A stretch of 63,092 bases of DNA. It comes from Mesorhizobium sp. BR1-1-16 (GTDB lineage Bacteria > Pseudomonadota > Alphaproteobacteria > Rhizobiales > Kaistiaceae). The stretch is from positions 1-63,092 of the forward strand of contig NZ_JAIUIE010000017.1 in the NCBI RefSeq assembly GCF_020165495.1. The letters are read 5' to 3'. The notes under the pieces are model-generated. The model searched no databases. It saw only the letters and a list, made by a program, of their open reading frames with translations, and had not been told where the DNA came from. Below, one piece after another: positions 47,452-55,844 of this stretch (position 1 is its first letter; each line of letters begins with the position of its first letter). A program made the position numbers and the translations under genes.

Positions 47452-47747
47452 TGGGGACGTTTCCCATCATCAGCACCGGCGACGCGACCGCCGACGACAT
47501 TCTCCGGGCTCACGATGCGGTGTTGCGTGCAATGCCGAGTGCCGCCGACCGGGCAATGGAACTGGCCGCCGTGATCCAGCGCCAAGAGAGCACGATCGAC
47601 GCCCTCATGGTGGCAGGTCAACACGAGGCGCGCCGGACGCACGAGCTGGTTGCCGGTCGCCTTCGCCTCTGGCTGCGACACGCCCGGTCGGCGGACCTCG
47701 ACGCTCTCGGCCAGGACATCATCGAAGGGCGGAGGCAATCAGCGTAG
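47451..47747 (+). CDS. Hypothetical helical protein
   Basis: 98 aa: FPIISTGDATADDILRAHDA, then LAAVIQRQESTIDALMVAGQ and RLRLWLRHARSADLDALGQD. All-helical, no known domain. Followed 2 nt later by the HNH gene. Confidence 0.52.
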   Translation: MGTFPIISTGDATADDILRAHDAVLRAMPSAADRAMELAAVIQRQESTIDALMVAGQHEARRTHELVAGRLRLWLRHARSADLDALGQDIIEGRRQSA

Positions 47748-47749
47748 CC

Positions 47750-48250
47750 ATGAAACCATTGCCGTCAGCAGAGACTATTCGAGAGCGCCTAGAATATGAC
47801 CCGAACACAGGGTTGTTAACTTGGAAGACTGACAGAAATAACGTCATCCCCGCCGGTTCAGTTGCTGGTCATCTTCGAAAGAATGGTTACGTCGGGGTCA
47901 AGTTTTCGGGGCGCTGGTTCAGTGCCCATCGGCTGGCGTGGCTAATTTATTACGGCTCGTGGCCGACGCTCGACATAGACCACAAAAACTGCGTGCCCTC
48001 TGATAACCGCATTGCCAATCTTCGTCAGGCGACGAAACGCCAGAATATTCAAAACCAGAGACTATGCTCGCGTAATACGAGCGGTTTTAAGGGAGTCACT
48101 TGGCATAGGAAGTGCAAAAAGTGGCAAGCCCAAATAAAAACCGGGGGCAAGACTATTCATCTTGGGATTTATAGTGACATTGTGGCCGCAAAGGCAGCCT
48201 ACGACGCCGCCTGCGCTATTTATCACGGCGAATTTGCGAGGTCGGCATGA
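47750..48250 (+). CDS. HNH homing-type endonuclease with AP2 DNA-binding domain
   Basis: 166 aa. HNH region: AHRLAWLIYYGSWPTLDIDH followed by KNCVPSDNRIANLRQATKRQ and NIQNQ. C-terminal AP2 domain: SGFKGVTWHRKCKKWQAQIK, then GKTIHLGIYSDIVAAKAAYD. The gene is distinctly AT-rich for this genome (TTA, AAA, ATT, TAT codons frequent), as expected for a mobile endonuclease gene. It overlaps the next gene by 4 nt. Confidence 0.9.
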   Translation: MKPLPSAETIRERLEYDPNTGLLTWKTDRNNVIPAGSVAGHLRKNGYVGVKFSGRWFSAHRLAWLIYYGSWPTLDIDHKNCVPSDNRIANLRQATKRQNIQNQRLCSRNTSGFKGVTWHRKCKKWQAQIKTGGKTIHLGIYSDIVAAKAAYDAACAIYHGEFARSA

Positions 48251-48399
48251 CCCACGGCGACGCCCTTCTCTGGCTCTGCATCGGCCTGAGCGCTCTGGCG
48301 GTCCTCTCATGCATCGTTGTCGCGGCGCATCGGAGCTTCGGCAGCCGGTCGGCGGATCGCACGGAATACGACGCCTATTGGCGCGACGGCGAGCGCTGA
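48247..48399 (+). CDS. Small single-pass membrane protein
   Basis: 50 aa: MTHGDALLWLCIGLSALAVL, then SCIVVAAHRS, one N-terminal membrane helix and a polar, acidic/basic tail (TEYDAYWRDGER). ATGA-coupled to the HNH gene. Unknown function. Confidence 0.5.
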   Translation: MTHGDALLWLCIGLSALAVLSCIVVAAHRSFGSRSADRTEYDAYWRDGER

Positions 48400-48421
48400 A
48401 CACCCTTCAAGGACCACCGAC

Positions 48422-49354
48422 ATGATCACCGCCATCAACGCGCCGTCTGGCCTCATCGATACCGCCGGCTGCTATGCCGATCTCGACATCGATCGTTATC
48501 ACGGCCAGTGCACCGAAGGCCCGAGCATTTCCTCGAGCGGCCTCCGCACGATCTTCACCGACAGCCCGGCCCATTATTGGGTCGGCTCGTCGCTCAACCC
48601 GAACCGCGTCGGCGAAGACCAGAGCGAAGCGCTCATCCTTGGTCGCGCTGCACATCATCTTCTGCTCGGCGAGAAGGACTTCGGCCGCCTGTTCTCCGTC
48701 CGGCCCGATAAATGGGATTCGTGGCGCAGCGATGCGGCCAAGGCATGGAGGGCGGACGAGGAAGAGGCCGGTCGCACCGTGCTCCTGCCGGGCCAGTTGC
48801 AGACCATCAAGGGAATGCATGCCGCGCTCAAGGAGCACCCGCTCATCGGCGGCGCTCAGGGACGCATTCTCGACGGCGCGATCGAGCAAAGCCTGATCTG
48901 GCAAGACCCGATGACGGGCATCTGGCTCAAGGCCCGCCCCGATGCGATCCCGACGGCCTCAGGCGATTTCGCCGACCTCAAGACCGCAGCCAGCGTCGCG
49001 CCGGAAGACCTGTCCCGCGCCGTCTCCGATCGCCGGTACGACATGCAGGCCGCACTGGTGAAGTGGGCCGCGAAGGCTGTGCTCGACATCGACATGACCG
49101 ATTTCGCACTGGTTTTCGTCGAAAAATGCCCCCCGCATTGCGTCGAGATCCGCGTGATCCGACCGGACGATATCGCCGAGGCCGAGAACGATCTCCGCGC
49201 CGCGCTCCAGCTCTTCGCCAAGTGCCTAAAGAGCGGTCGGTGGCCGGGCCCTGGCGGCTCCCTTTCCGATCTCGCCCCGGTCGGACTTTCAGAATTCGCG
49301 CGCCGCCGTGCTGCGGATCGCCGTGCCTTCATTCAGCAGGAGATTGCAGCGTGA
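48422..49354 (+). CDS. RecE-like exonuclease (PD-(D/E)XK, exonuclease VIII type)
   Basis: 310 aa. SSSGLRTIFTDSPAHYWVGS then SEALILGRAAHHLLLGEKDF are the N-terminal signatures. The catalytic core is IWLKARPDAIPTASGDFADL followed by KTAASVAPEDLSRAVSDRRY (D...DxK: RPDAI and ADLKT) and YDMQAALVKWAAK. It resects DNA ends to give 3' tails for the RecT annealase encoded next. The two genes overlap (GTGA). Confidence 0.86.
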   Translation: MITAINAPSGLIDTAGCYADLDIDRYHGQCTEGPSISSSGLRTIFTDSPAHYWVGSSLNPNRVGEDQSEALILGRAAHHLLLGEKDFGRLFSVRPDKWDSWRSDAAKAWRADEEEAGRTVLLPGQLQTIKGMHAALKEHPLIGGAQGRILDGAIEQSLIWQDPMTGIWLKARPDAIPTASGDFADLKTAASVAPEDLSRAVSDRRYDMQAALVKWAAKAVLDIDMTDFALVFVEKCPPHCVEIRVIRPDDIAEAENDLRAALQLFAKCLKSGRWPGPGGSLSDLAPVGLSEFARRRAADRRAFIQQEIAA

Positions 49355-50592
49355 CCCAGGTCGCCACCATCACTGAGCAGCCCCGTCCGTCGCGCCAATT
49401 CCTCGAGGTCTCCGACGCGATCCCAGTCCTCGACACGGCGAGGTTCGAGCACATGCACCGCATAGCGACCGTGATGGCCAAGTCGAGCCTCCTGCCGAAG
49501 ACGTTGACGTCAATCGGCAAGAAGGACGAGGAAGAGCCGCTGCCCTACGAGCAGGTTCTGGCCAACGCCTTCCTCGTGGTGAACCAAGCCGTCCGTTGGG
49601 GCCTAGATCCCTTCAGCGTGGCGCAGTGCGTATCCGTCGTTCACGGCAAGCTCTGCTACGAGGGCAAGCTCGTCGCCGCAGTGATCGAGGCGAAGGCGGG
49701 CATTCGCCTGCACCACCATCTGGACGGGAACGGCGAGGCCCGGCGCATCTATTTGTCCGATGTCGCCTTCACGGCCGAGATCATTGCCATCCTATCGCCC
49801 GGCATTCGGCTTCCCGGCATGCGCCTGTTCGACGGCTCGGTCTCGGAATGGAAGACGACCGGCCTCGGCTCTCCGTGGAAAGCGACGAACTTCGACCGGA
49901 TGCTGATCTATCGCGGCACCCGCGACTGGACGCGCATTTACGAGCCGGCCCTCATGCTCGGCGTCTACACCGAAGACGAAATGATGGATCTCGCCGACAA
50001 CGCCCGCGCAGCTCGCGCTAAGCCGATTGGGGGCATGGCCGAGCGCCTTGCCGCGTCCAAGGGCGATGGCGGCTTCTCAACCGCGCGCGTCGAGACCGAG
50101 ATCGCGGCCGCAGTAATCAGCAGCAACAGCAAGGAGGAGCCGCACCAGCACCATGCAAGCGCCCCGGCGGCAGAAGCCGAGACCCCAGACCAGAGCCACA
50201 ATGCCCCGGAGAGCCGCGAGGACCGCGAGACTGTCGCGACCGAAGCCACGCCAACTACAGGCGAAACAGCGGCAACCTCATCGAACCTGTCCGAGCCGGT
50301 AGAAGGCGAAGACGGAAGAGCGGAGAGGGGGACGGTCGCACCCCGTCTTTCCCTCTCCGCTGATGACCGCGCGTTCCTCGGCCGGTTCGCCACTGCGCTT
50401 CGACCCGGCACGGACAGTAAGGAGCTGTTCGATCTTCGCCAGAAGTTCGGCAAGGCGGCCGGGATGTGGCCGTCACCCGGCACCGACCTGCGCAAGGGCA
50501 TCGAGAAGATCTACGCGATCGAGACCAGCCGCGCCGTCGGCGAGTTCGGCCCCGAGGATGCCGACGCTCGGGTCGAGGACTTGCTGTCATGA
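49351..50592 (+). CDS. RecT-family single-strand annealing protein with extended C-terminus
   Basis: 413 aa from GTG 49351 with AGGAG 8 nt upstream. RecT core: YEQVLANAFLVVNQAVRWGL followed by DPFSVAQCVSVVHGKLCYEG and KLVAAVIEAKAGIRL, then IYRGTRDWTRIYEPALMLGV. Residues about 235-340 are low-complexity (Ala/Glu/Ser/Thr) linker. A small C-terminal domain follows (LSADDRAFLGRFATALRPGT). With the RecE-like nuclease it forms a Red-type recombination pair. No single-strand-binding protein gene was recognised nearby. Confidence 0.86.
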   Translation: MTQVATITEQPRPSRQFLEVSDAIPVLDTARFEHMHRIATVMAKSSLLPKTLTSIGKKDEEEPLPYEQVLANAFLVVNQAVRWGLDPFSVAQCVSVVHGKLCYEGKLVAAVIEAKAGIRLHHHLDGNGEARRIYLSDVAFTAEIIAILSPGIRLPGMRLFDGSVSEWKTTGLGSPWKATNFDRMLIYRGTRDWTRIYEPALMLGVYTEDEMMDLADNARAARAKPIGGMAERLAASKGDGGFSTARVETEIAAAVISSNSKEEPHQHHASAPAAEAETPDQSHNAPESREDRETVATEATPTTGETAATSSNLSEPVEGEDGRAERGTVAPRLSLSADDRAFLGRFATALRPGTDSKELFDLRQKFGKAAGMWPSPGTDLRKGIEKIYAIETSRAVGEFGPEDADARVEDLLS

Positions 50593-50930
50593 GCAGACGG
50601 GAATTCCCCGCCAAGATCCGCCAGCAGGCATTCGCCAGGTCTCAGGGGAATTGCGAGAGCTGCGGCGCGCATCTCTACCCCGGCAAGTTCGCCTACGACC
50701 ACGTCATTCCTGATGCGCTTGGCGGCGAGCCAGTTCTGACCAACTGCGAAGTGCTTTGCGACAACTGCCATGGCGCAAAGACGACCGGCACGGACGTTCC
50801 GCGCATCGCCAAGGCCCGGAACCAGCAGCGGTCATACATCGACGCCAAGACCCGGAAAGGCCGCCCCATGCCAGGGACGAAAGCTTCCGGACTCCGCAAG
50901 AAGATGAACGGAACCGTCGAGCGCTGGTAG
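50589..50930 (+). CDS. HNH endonuclease, small
   Basis: 113 aa. REFPAKIRQQAFARSQGNCE then SCGAHLYPGKFAYDHVIPDA and TNCEVLCDNCHGAKTTGTDV. The C-C...YDHVIP...N..VLCDNCHxxKT pattern is a zinc-stabilised HNH nuclease. The basic C-terminal tail (ASGLRKKMNGTVERW) is typical of phage and prophage versions. ATGA-coupled to RecT. Confidence 0.88.
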   Translation: MSRREFPAKIRQQAFARSQGNCESCGAHLYPGKFAYDHVIPDALGGEPVLTNCEVLCDNCHGAKTTGTDVPRIAKARNQQRSYIDAKTRKGRPMPGTKASGLRKKMNGTVERW

Positions 50931-50985
50931 CGCCCCCACCAGTATCAACCGCAGCCGATACGGCCAGTGAAGATGGAGATGTGAG

Positions 50986-51321
50986 ATGGGTGAGATCGCG
51001 GAGATGATGCTTGACGGTACGCTTTGCGAGGGTTGCGGAGCGTATCTCGATGGCGAGGGGGATGGCATCCCCCGCTATTGCTCGCGCGAGTGCGCGTCCG
51101 ACCGCGGTGCCCAAGACCGTCTCCCGCTGACCCGAAAGCAGCGGGCCGACCGCTCGATAGACCTCGGTGAAATTGTCATGAAAAAGGCCGGCGGGCTGCC
51201 GGAGCAAGCGCACAAGCCTTGGCTTTGCGAGTGCGGCCAACGCTTCCGGCTCGAAAGTGGCGCTCGTCAGCACTGGCGAGACAGTCATGGCCGCCATGCC
51301 GGCACGTCGGGCATGAAGTAA
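50986..51321 (+). CDS. Zinc-finger protein
   Basis: 111 aa. Two zinc modules: CEGCGAYLDGEGDGIPRYCS followed by RECASDRG (C-C...C-C) and, near the end, WLCECGQRFRLESGARQHWR then DSHGRH (C2H2-like C-C...H-H). Found in several rhizobial phages beside recombination genes. Probably nucleic-acid binding. Confidence 0.65.
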   Translation: MGEIAEMMLDGTLCEGCGAYLDGEGDGIPRYCSRECASDRGAQDRLPLTRKQRADRSIDLGEIVMKKAGGLPEQAHKPWLCECGQRFRLESGARQHWRDSHGRHAGTSGMK

Positions 51322-51345
51322 TCAGCACAATTGAGGGGAATGATG

Positions 51346-51849
51346 ATGCGGATTTGGTTCGACACCGAGTTCATCGAAGACGGCAAGACCATCGATCTCG
51401 TCTCGATCGGCATGGCCCGTGAGGACGGCGCTACCTACTATGCCGAGTGCGCCGAGGCCGACTTGTCGCGCTGTGACGACTGGTTCACCGAGAACGTCAT
51501 TCCGCATCTGACGGGCATCAGGGCGCCCCGCAGGCAGATCGCCGCCGACATCGTGGCGTTCGCTGGCACCAAGCCGGAGTTCTGGGCCTACTATTCAGAC
51601 TACGATTGGGTGTGTCTCTGCCAGCTCTATGGTCGGATGATCGACCTGCCCGACGGCTGGCCCATGTTCTGCCTCGATCTCAAGCAGATGGCCGTGGCGT
51701 TCGGCAGCCCGAAGCTGCCAGAGCAAGCCAGCGTGGAGCACAACGCCCTGACGGACGCCGTCTGGACCCGCGAGGCGTGGGACTTCCTCCACGCGAAGAC
51801 TGCAGGCCCGGCTATCGCCGCCGCCATCACCAAGGCCACCACCCCATGA
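51346..51849 (+). CDS. DEDD-family 3'-5' exonuclease (DUF5051/Rv2179c-like)
   Basis: 167 aa from the third of three tandem ATGs, best spaced from GAGGGGA. Exonuclease motifs: RIWFDTEFIEDGKTIDLVSI (D-E), WAYYSDYDWVCLCQLYG (D) and VEHNALTDAVWTREAW (H-D). This family trims 3' overhangs of RNA or DNA. Overlaps the next gene by 4 nt. Confidence 0.83.
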   Translation: MRIWFDTEFIEDGKTIDLVSIGMAREDGATYYAECAEADLSRCDDWFTENVIPHLTGIRAPRRQIAADIVAFAGTKPEFWAYYSDYDWVCLCQLYGRMIDLPDGWPMFCLDLKQMAVAFGSPKLPEQASVEHNALTDAVWTREAWDFLHAKTAGPAIAAAITKATTP

Positions 51850-52016
51850 TCGCCACCCTGATCATCACCAACCGCCACACCGGCGCTGTGTCGCGCAAGT
51901 CCTACGACCGTAACTGCGCTGTGGAGCATGCATTCATGCAGATGGACATGGCAAGGGCAAGAGCAGCCGGGCACCGGGTTGATCTCGTCATGACGAATGC
52001 GAAGGAGAAGGCGTGA
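51846..52016 (+). CDS. Hypothetical small protein
   Basis: 56 aa: MIATLIITNRHTGAVSRKSY, then NCAVEHAFMQMDMARARAAG. ATGA-coupled before, TGATG after. No domain recognised. Confidence 0.5.
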   Translation: MIATLIITNRHTGAVSRKSYDRNCAVEHAFMQMDMARARAAGHRVDLVMTNAKEKA

Positions 52017-52588
52017 TGGCAGGCGTGTTTATCGTGACCTACGAGCTTTCCGGCGACTCTGCCGAGATAGCCGAAGCCCACTATGCGAAGATCAAGTCAT
52101 CCCTGAAAGGTCAGGCCGAGGTCGTCGCTAAATTTGGCGCAACGAAGTTCCGCCCTGATCATATCGGAGGGATCGGGTCCCTCTTTCTGTCGGGGAACAA
52201 AGCCCCGATAGGATGGAAGACCGTTCGCCGGCACGCGGATGGGATCGAGGCTGCCCCGAACTACGCTACCAAATCTGGCAGAGAAGCGTTGCAGGAGCTT
52301 GCCGAGGCGCCGCGCGCTCCAACGAGCGTTGACCTCGCGCGCTCCCTCGGCTGGGCGAATGGAATGGTCGTCGACGAGGACCGCGCTTGCGTCTGCTTTG
52401 CTACGGATACGCGCGTCGAAAAGCCGGAACGCCGCATTTTTGTCAGGCTCCCGCGCAAAGCCGACGACGGGTGGGCGCCGCCCTCATCGATGACAGAAGT
52501 ATCAGAAGGCGAGTTCATGCGCGCGCTGGCTGATCACAATGCAGCAGTCGCTTTGGCCCGCGCCGCCCTCTCCACCGAGGCGGAGTAA
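52016..52588 (+). CDS. Hypothetical phage protein
   Basis: 190 aa. FIVTYELSGDSAEIAEAHYA, RFEKPERR-like VEKPERRIFVRLPRKADDGW and a helical end. A mid-region LARSLGWANGMVVDEDRACV might be a degenerate HTH. No family assigned. Confidence 0.52.
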   Translation: MAGVFIVTYELSGDSAEIAEAHYAKIKSSLKGQAEVVAKFGATKFRPDHIGGIGSLFLSGNKAPIGWKTVRRHADGIEAAPNYATKSGREALQELAEAPRAPTSVDLARSLGWANGMVVDEDRACVCFATDTRVEKPERRIFVRLPRKADDGWAPPSSMTEVSEGEFMRALADHNAAVALARAALSTEAE

Positions 52589-52594
52589 CCAGCC

Positions 52595-52786
52595 ATGGCG
52601 AAGAAGATCGAGGACGCGATCCGGGAGGCGGAGGCCGCGAGCTGTCGAATATTGCTCGACGGGATCGCCGCCCTAGACATGCCTACCGACCAAGCTGCTG
52701 AGAGATACGAGGCATCGCTCGAACGGATCGAAACCCTCCGCGCCGCCCAGGCCCGAGGCGAGACAACGGTTGAGGATGGCGAGTGA
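52595..52786 (+). CDS. Hypothetical small helical protein
   Basis: 63 aa: KKIEDAIREAEAASCRILLD, then AAERYEASLERIETLRAAQA. Coiled-coil-like. Its stop shares a base with the next start (TGATG). Confidence 0.5.
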   Translation: MAKKIEDAIREAEAASCRILLDGIAALDMPTDQAAERYEASLERIETLRAAQARGETTVEDGE

Positions 52787-53415
52787 TGCGCGTCCTTGTC
52801 GCCTGTGAACGAAGCGGGGTTGTGCGGAGAGCGTTCCGGGCGGGCGGTCACGATGCATGGTCAAACGACTTGGAGCCGGCCGATGACGGAAGCCAGTTCC
52901 ACATTCGGGGCGATGCTGTCGCGGCAGCCTATCGAGGCGGGTGGCATCTGATAATCGCGCATCCTGAATGTACCTACCTCGCCAATTCGAGCTCGAAGCA
53001 CCTTTATGAGGGCTTTCGAAAAGAGAATGGTCCGGCGCCTGATCGTTGGGCGAATATGGGGAGCGCGGCGCTGTTCTTCCGTCTGATGCTGGGAGCGCCT
53101 GCCCCGATGGTGGCTGTCGAGAACCCGATCATGCTGGGGCATCCCCGCCGCCTGTTCGGGATACCAGATCCGACGCAGATCATTCAGCCGTGGCAGTTCG
53201 GGCATGGCGAGACCAAGGCAACATGTCTCTGGCTGCGAGGCCTGCCGCCGCTTGTCCCGGCCGATGTCGTGGCAGGGCGAGAGCAGCGGGTGTTCCGCAT
53301 GGTGCCAGGCCCCGACCGCAAGAGGCTGCGAAGCCAAACCTACGCAGGCATAGCTGACGCCATGGCCCAGCAGTGGGGTGGCCGCTCTGTGGAGATCGCA
53401 GAGGCCGCGGAATGA
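52786..53415 (+). CDS. Methyltransferase-like phage protein (C5-cytosine MTase relative)
   Basis: 209 aa. RVLVACERSGVVRRAFRAGG and HDAWSNDLEPADDGSQFHIR give a SAM-site-like start. LIIAHPECTYLANSSSKHL replaces the usual HPPCTYL motif with HPEC, VAVENPIMLGHPRRLFG is the ENP motif, and IIQPWQFGHGETKATCLWLR follows. The P-to-E change beside the would-be catalytic Cys is unusual, so activity is uncertain. Widespread in phages and annotated there as DNA methyltransferase. Confidence 0.75.
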   Translation: MRVLVACERSGVVRRAFRAGGHDAWSNDLEPADDGSQFHIRGDAVAAAYRGGWHLIIAHPECTYLANSSSKHLYEGFRKENGPAPDRWANMGSAALFFRLMLGAPAPMVAVENPIMLGHPRRLFGIPDPTQIIQPWQFGHGETKATCLWLRGLPPLVPADVVAGREQRVFRMVPGPDRKRLRSQTYAGIADAMAQQWGGRSVEIAEAAE

Positions 53416-53534
53416 TCCCGGCCGACCGCATCAGGCAGATCCGCGACGCGCTCGAACATCAGGGCGCGACCGATGAACAGATTGCAGCGGCCTGCGCAGA
53501 AGCGCGGCGACAGGAAACAGGAGGCTCGCCATGA
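53412..53534 (+). CDS. Hypothetical 40-aa protein
   Basis: MIPADRIRQIRDALEHQGAT then DEQIAAACAEARRQETGGSP, a compact two-helix protein. Coupled at both ends by ATGA overlaps, which is the main support. Confidence 0.48.
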   Translation: MIPADRIRQIRDALEHQGATDEQIAAACAEARRQETGGSP

Positions 53535-53956
53535 GTGAGTTGCTGAGCGATGAGGATTTTGCCGAACTGTTGGACCGCCTCAATGACGGGCTGAAGAGCG
53601 ACGGCGAACAGGAGACGGACAACGGTGTCATCGAACTGTTCGACCTGGACGGCGCAAGAGAGGTCGTGGCTGAAACTGCCGACGCGATCCGCGACGAACG
53701 CACACGCCGCCAGGAGGCCGAAGCCAAGCTCGCGGCGGCCGAGGCGCTGAATGCCGAGATGCTGGCCGCGCTCAAGAGCCTCGGGCCAATCCTCGATGAG
53801 GTTCATGACCGCTGGGACAAAGATATGAAGGCGGGCAAGCTGCTGATCGCCTTGATCGACCCGACGCTTCGGTATCGCAGCGACATCACGGCCATTCACG
53901 ACGTCATCGCTAAGGCCGACGCCGCCCTCAACCCCTCCGAGAAGGCATCGTCATGA
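53531..53956 (+). CDS. Hypothetical coiled-coil protein, paralogue-like to the protein at 2439
   Basis: 141 aa with AGGAGG upstream. MSELLSDEDFAELLDRLNDG, then an Ala/Glu/Arg coiled coil (RRQEAEAKLAAAEALNAEML). The start SELLSDE is shared with the 2439 protein at the other end of the prophage, which in the circular phage would lie downstream in the same transcript. Function unknown. Confidence 0.55.
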   Translation: MSELLSDEDFAELLDRLNDGLKSDGEQETDNGVIELFDLDGAREVVAETADAIRDERTRRQEAEAKLAAAEALNAEMLAALKSLGPILDEVHDRWDKDMKAGKLLIALIDPTLRYRSDITAIHDVIAKADAALNPSEKASS

Positions 53957-54780
53957 GCACGAACGACAAGAGCGCGTGGAAGCTGGTGCCGGTCGTTCTG
54001 ACGCCGGAGATGAAAGACGCCGTGCTTGAAGCCGGTGGCCAGACCGCGCTCGCATGGGGCGTAGCTGCATGGGGCACGTTCCTTGAAACCGCGCCCGAGC
54101 CGCCCGCCTCTCCCGCTGAGGGGGTGATGGCGAAGCCGCTGGAGTGGCAAGAACCCCATCCGTCGCACACGTTTCCAATGTGGGTGTGCAACCGGAGGGG
54201 CGTGGGCGCTTTCTACGTGATCCGCACGGATGGGGCGAAGGCAGATGGCGACTTTGCGCTGTACTGCAATGAGCGCCACATCGCTGCCTGCTCAAGCCTC
54301 GAAGCCGCCAAGGCCGCCGCTCAGGCCGACTTCGAACAGCGTGTCCGCTCCTGCCTGACCGCCTCCCCCATCTCCGCCGCCGAGCATGCTGCGGTTGTGG
54401 CGGGGTTGGAGACGGAGCGATACTCCCGGCAACAAGCCGAGAGCTATATCGACGGTTTGGTTGGCGAAAAGCACGACGCCATCGCCCGCGCCGAGACCGC
54501 AGAAGCCGCGCTGGCGAAGGCGAAGTTTGACACGGCCCGAACGGACGTCGCTATCGACATGCTGACCGATGGCGAAGGCGATAGCGTTTCTTTCCATTCG
54601 AAGAATGCCGACTTCAACGGCCTCCCCAACGAGTGCATCACGATCTCCGCCTCTTGGACCGATTGGCAGGACCGTGACTTCCGCGCTGATACCAGAGCCG
54701 AGTGCTTGGATTTGGCAATTGCTGCGATGCGAGCCACTGCCCTCATCCCCGCCCCGTCAGGCGAAGGAGAAAGCCGGTGA
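53953..54780 (+). CDS. Hypothetical modular accessory protein
   Basis: 275 aa. It looks like several small phage modules joined: an N-terminal WKLVPVVLTPEMKDAVLEAG segment, a middle PLEWQEPHPSHTFPMWVCNR region, EAAKAAAQADFEQRVRSCLT and a helical ETERYSRQQAESYIDGLVGE stretch. Such mix-and-match proteins are common in the right arms of rhizobial phages. No enzymatic motif. Confidence 0.55.
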   Translation: MSTNDKSAWKLVPVVLTPEMKDAVLEAGGQTALAWGVAAWGTFLETAPEPPASPAEGVMAKPLEWQEPHPSHTFPMWVCNRRGVGAFYVIRTDGAKADGDFALYCNERHIAACSSLEAAKAAAQADFEQRVRSCLTASPISAAEHAAVVAGLETERYSRQQAESYIDGLVGEKHDAIARAETAEAALAKAKFDTARTDVAIDMLTDGEGDSVSFHSKNADFNGLPNECITISASWTDWQDRDFRADTRAECLDLAIAAMRATALIPAPSGEGESR

Positions 54781-55025
54781 GCACGCAATCATGTGGCGCT
54801 TGCAGGTGGCTGTTCGTCGGCAGCGGTGAACCTATCGCAGGCAATTTTTACCGATGCAAAGCGCCGGTTCCTGACAGCTTTAGCCCTTTTTCCGTTGAAG
54901 GGCTGCGCATGTCGCCGGCCTATGGCACCACCTGCCCCTGTTACGCCCCGCGCGCCACATCTCCTGCATCGGAGCTTGCGCATGCCGGCAGCGAAGGCTG
55001 GAAGCAAGGAATAGATCATGACTAG
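54777..55025 (+). CDS. Small cysteine-rich protein
   Basis: 82 aa from GTG 54777 (GTGA overlap, GAAGGAG upstream). Cysteines at CGAC, YRC and CPC (residues 6-9, about 26 and 52-54) could bind zinc or an iron-sulfur cluster. The codons are less GC-rich than neighbours. Unknown function. Confidence 0.52.
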   Translation: MSTQSCGACRWLFVGSGEPIAGNFYRCKAPVPDSFSPFSVEGLRMSPAYGTTCPCYAPRATSPASELAHAGSEGWKQGIDHD

Positions 55026-55566
55026 CATGACCCCCACTCACACCCGCGCCGAAGTCGAGCAGTTGGCGGCGGAAGACGAGCGGACAGCGGAAATCACGCG
55101 GCAGCAGTACACTGGATCGAACGCTGTCCTCATCGCGAAATATGAACGCGTCGATCGAATTATGGGCATCCGCATCGCCGCGCTTCGTCACTACGCGGCA
55201 TCGATCGGGGCTGAGCCGGTGGCGTGGATGCATATCCTGCGCAAAGAGGTCTTCAACGATCCGGAAGTTCGGGTGACCACGAACCCGAGCCATCCGTTCG
55301 GCGTTAGCGGGAAGGACTTCGACCCGTCATTCGCGGTTGAGACGAGACCCCTCTACGCCGCCCCGGTTCACTCCCCCACCTATCGCGAAGGCGAACTGAG
55401 CGGGATCGAGAAGACTGACAGAGAAAGTATTGGCCGCGACATCTACTTGGCCTTGTACCAGCATAAGGACGGCCGCTGGGAAGCCAATGAAACACGGGAC
55501 GTTTGGTACGAGATAGCCGATCGGTTCGTCTCGCTTCGCGCCCGCGCCCTCGCAAAGGAAACCTGA
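55018..55566 (+). CDS. Hypothetical modular accessory protein
   Basis: 182 aa. TRAEVEQLAAEDERTAEITR, then GAEPVAWMHILRKEVFNDPE, FAVETRPLYAAPVHSP and a C-terminal DRESIGRDIYLALYQHKDGR. The EPVAWM...TRPLYAAP pattern is a recurrent phage module of unknown role. Confidence 0.58.
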   Translation: MTSMTPTHTRAEVEQLAAEDERTAEITRQQYTGSNAVLIAKYERVDRIMGIRIAALRHYAASIGAEPVAWMHILRKEVFNDPEVRVTTNPSHPFGVSGKDFDPSFAVETRPLYAAPVHSPTYREGELSGIEKTDRESIGRDIYLALYQHKDGRWEANETRDVWYEIADRFVSLRARALAKET

Positions 55567-55568
55567 CC

Positions 55569-55844
55569 ATGGCCACCACAGACGAGACGATGCGCCGGGC
55601 CGTTGAGGCGGGGGCGAGGGCGCTCGGACCAATTTGGTTCGAGGAAGATGGAACGCCACCTGGCAGCGTGACGATATCCGTGCAGAACGATCTTCGCTGG
55701 AAAGCCGAAGCCGTCATCCGCGCTGCGCTGCCGGGCATCGGGGAGGCGTTGGCGGAAGCCGTGCTGGGGTTCGGAGATTACAGCGACGATGCAGCCAACG
55801 CCCTCCGCGCCCGGCTCGCCGAGATGCTGGGAGAGAAGGGATGA
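55569..55844 (+). CDS. Hypothetical small phage protein
   Basis: 91 aa: TMRRAVEAGARALGPIWFEE, LRWKAEAVIRAALPGIGEAL, then a helical end. The MxRAVEAGARALG...AEAVIRAALPGI pattern occurs in many phage accessory genes, often as a module in longer proteins. No known activity. Confidence 0.55.
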   Translation: MATTDETMRRAVEAGARALGPIWFEEDGTPPGSVTISVQNDLRWKAEAVIRAALPGIGEALAEAVLGFGDYSDDAANALRARLAEMLGEKG

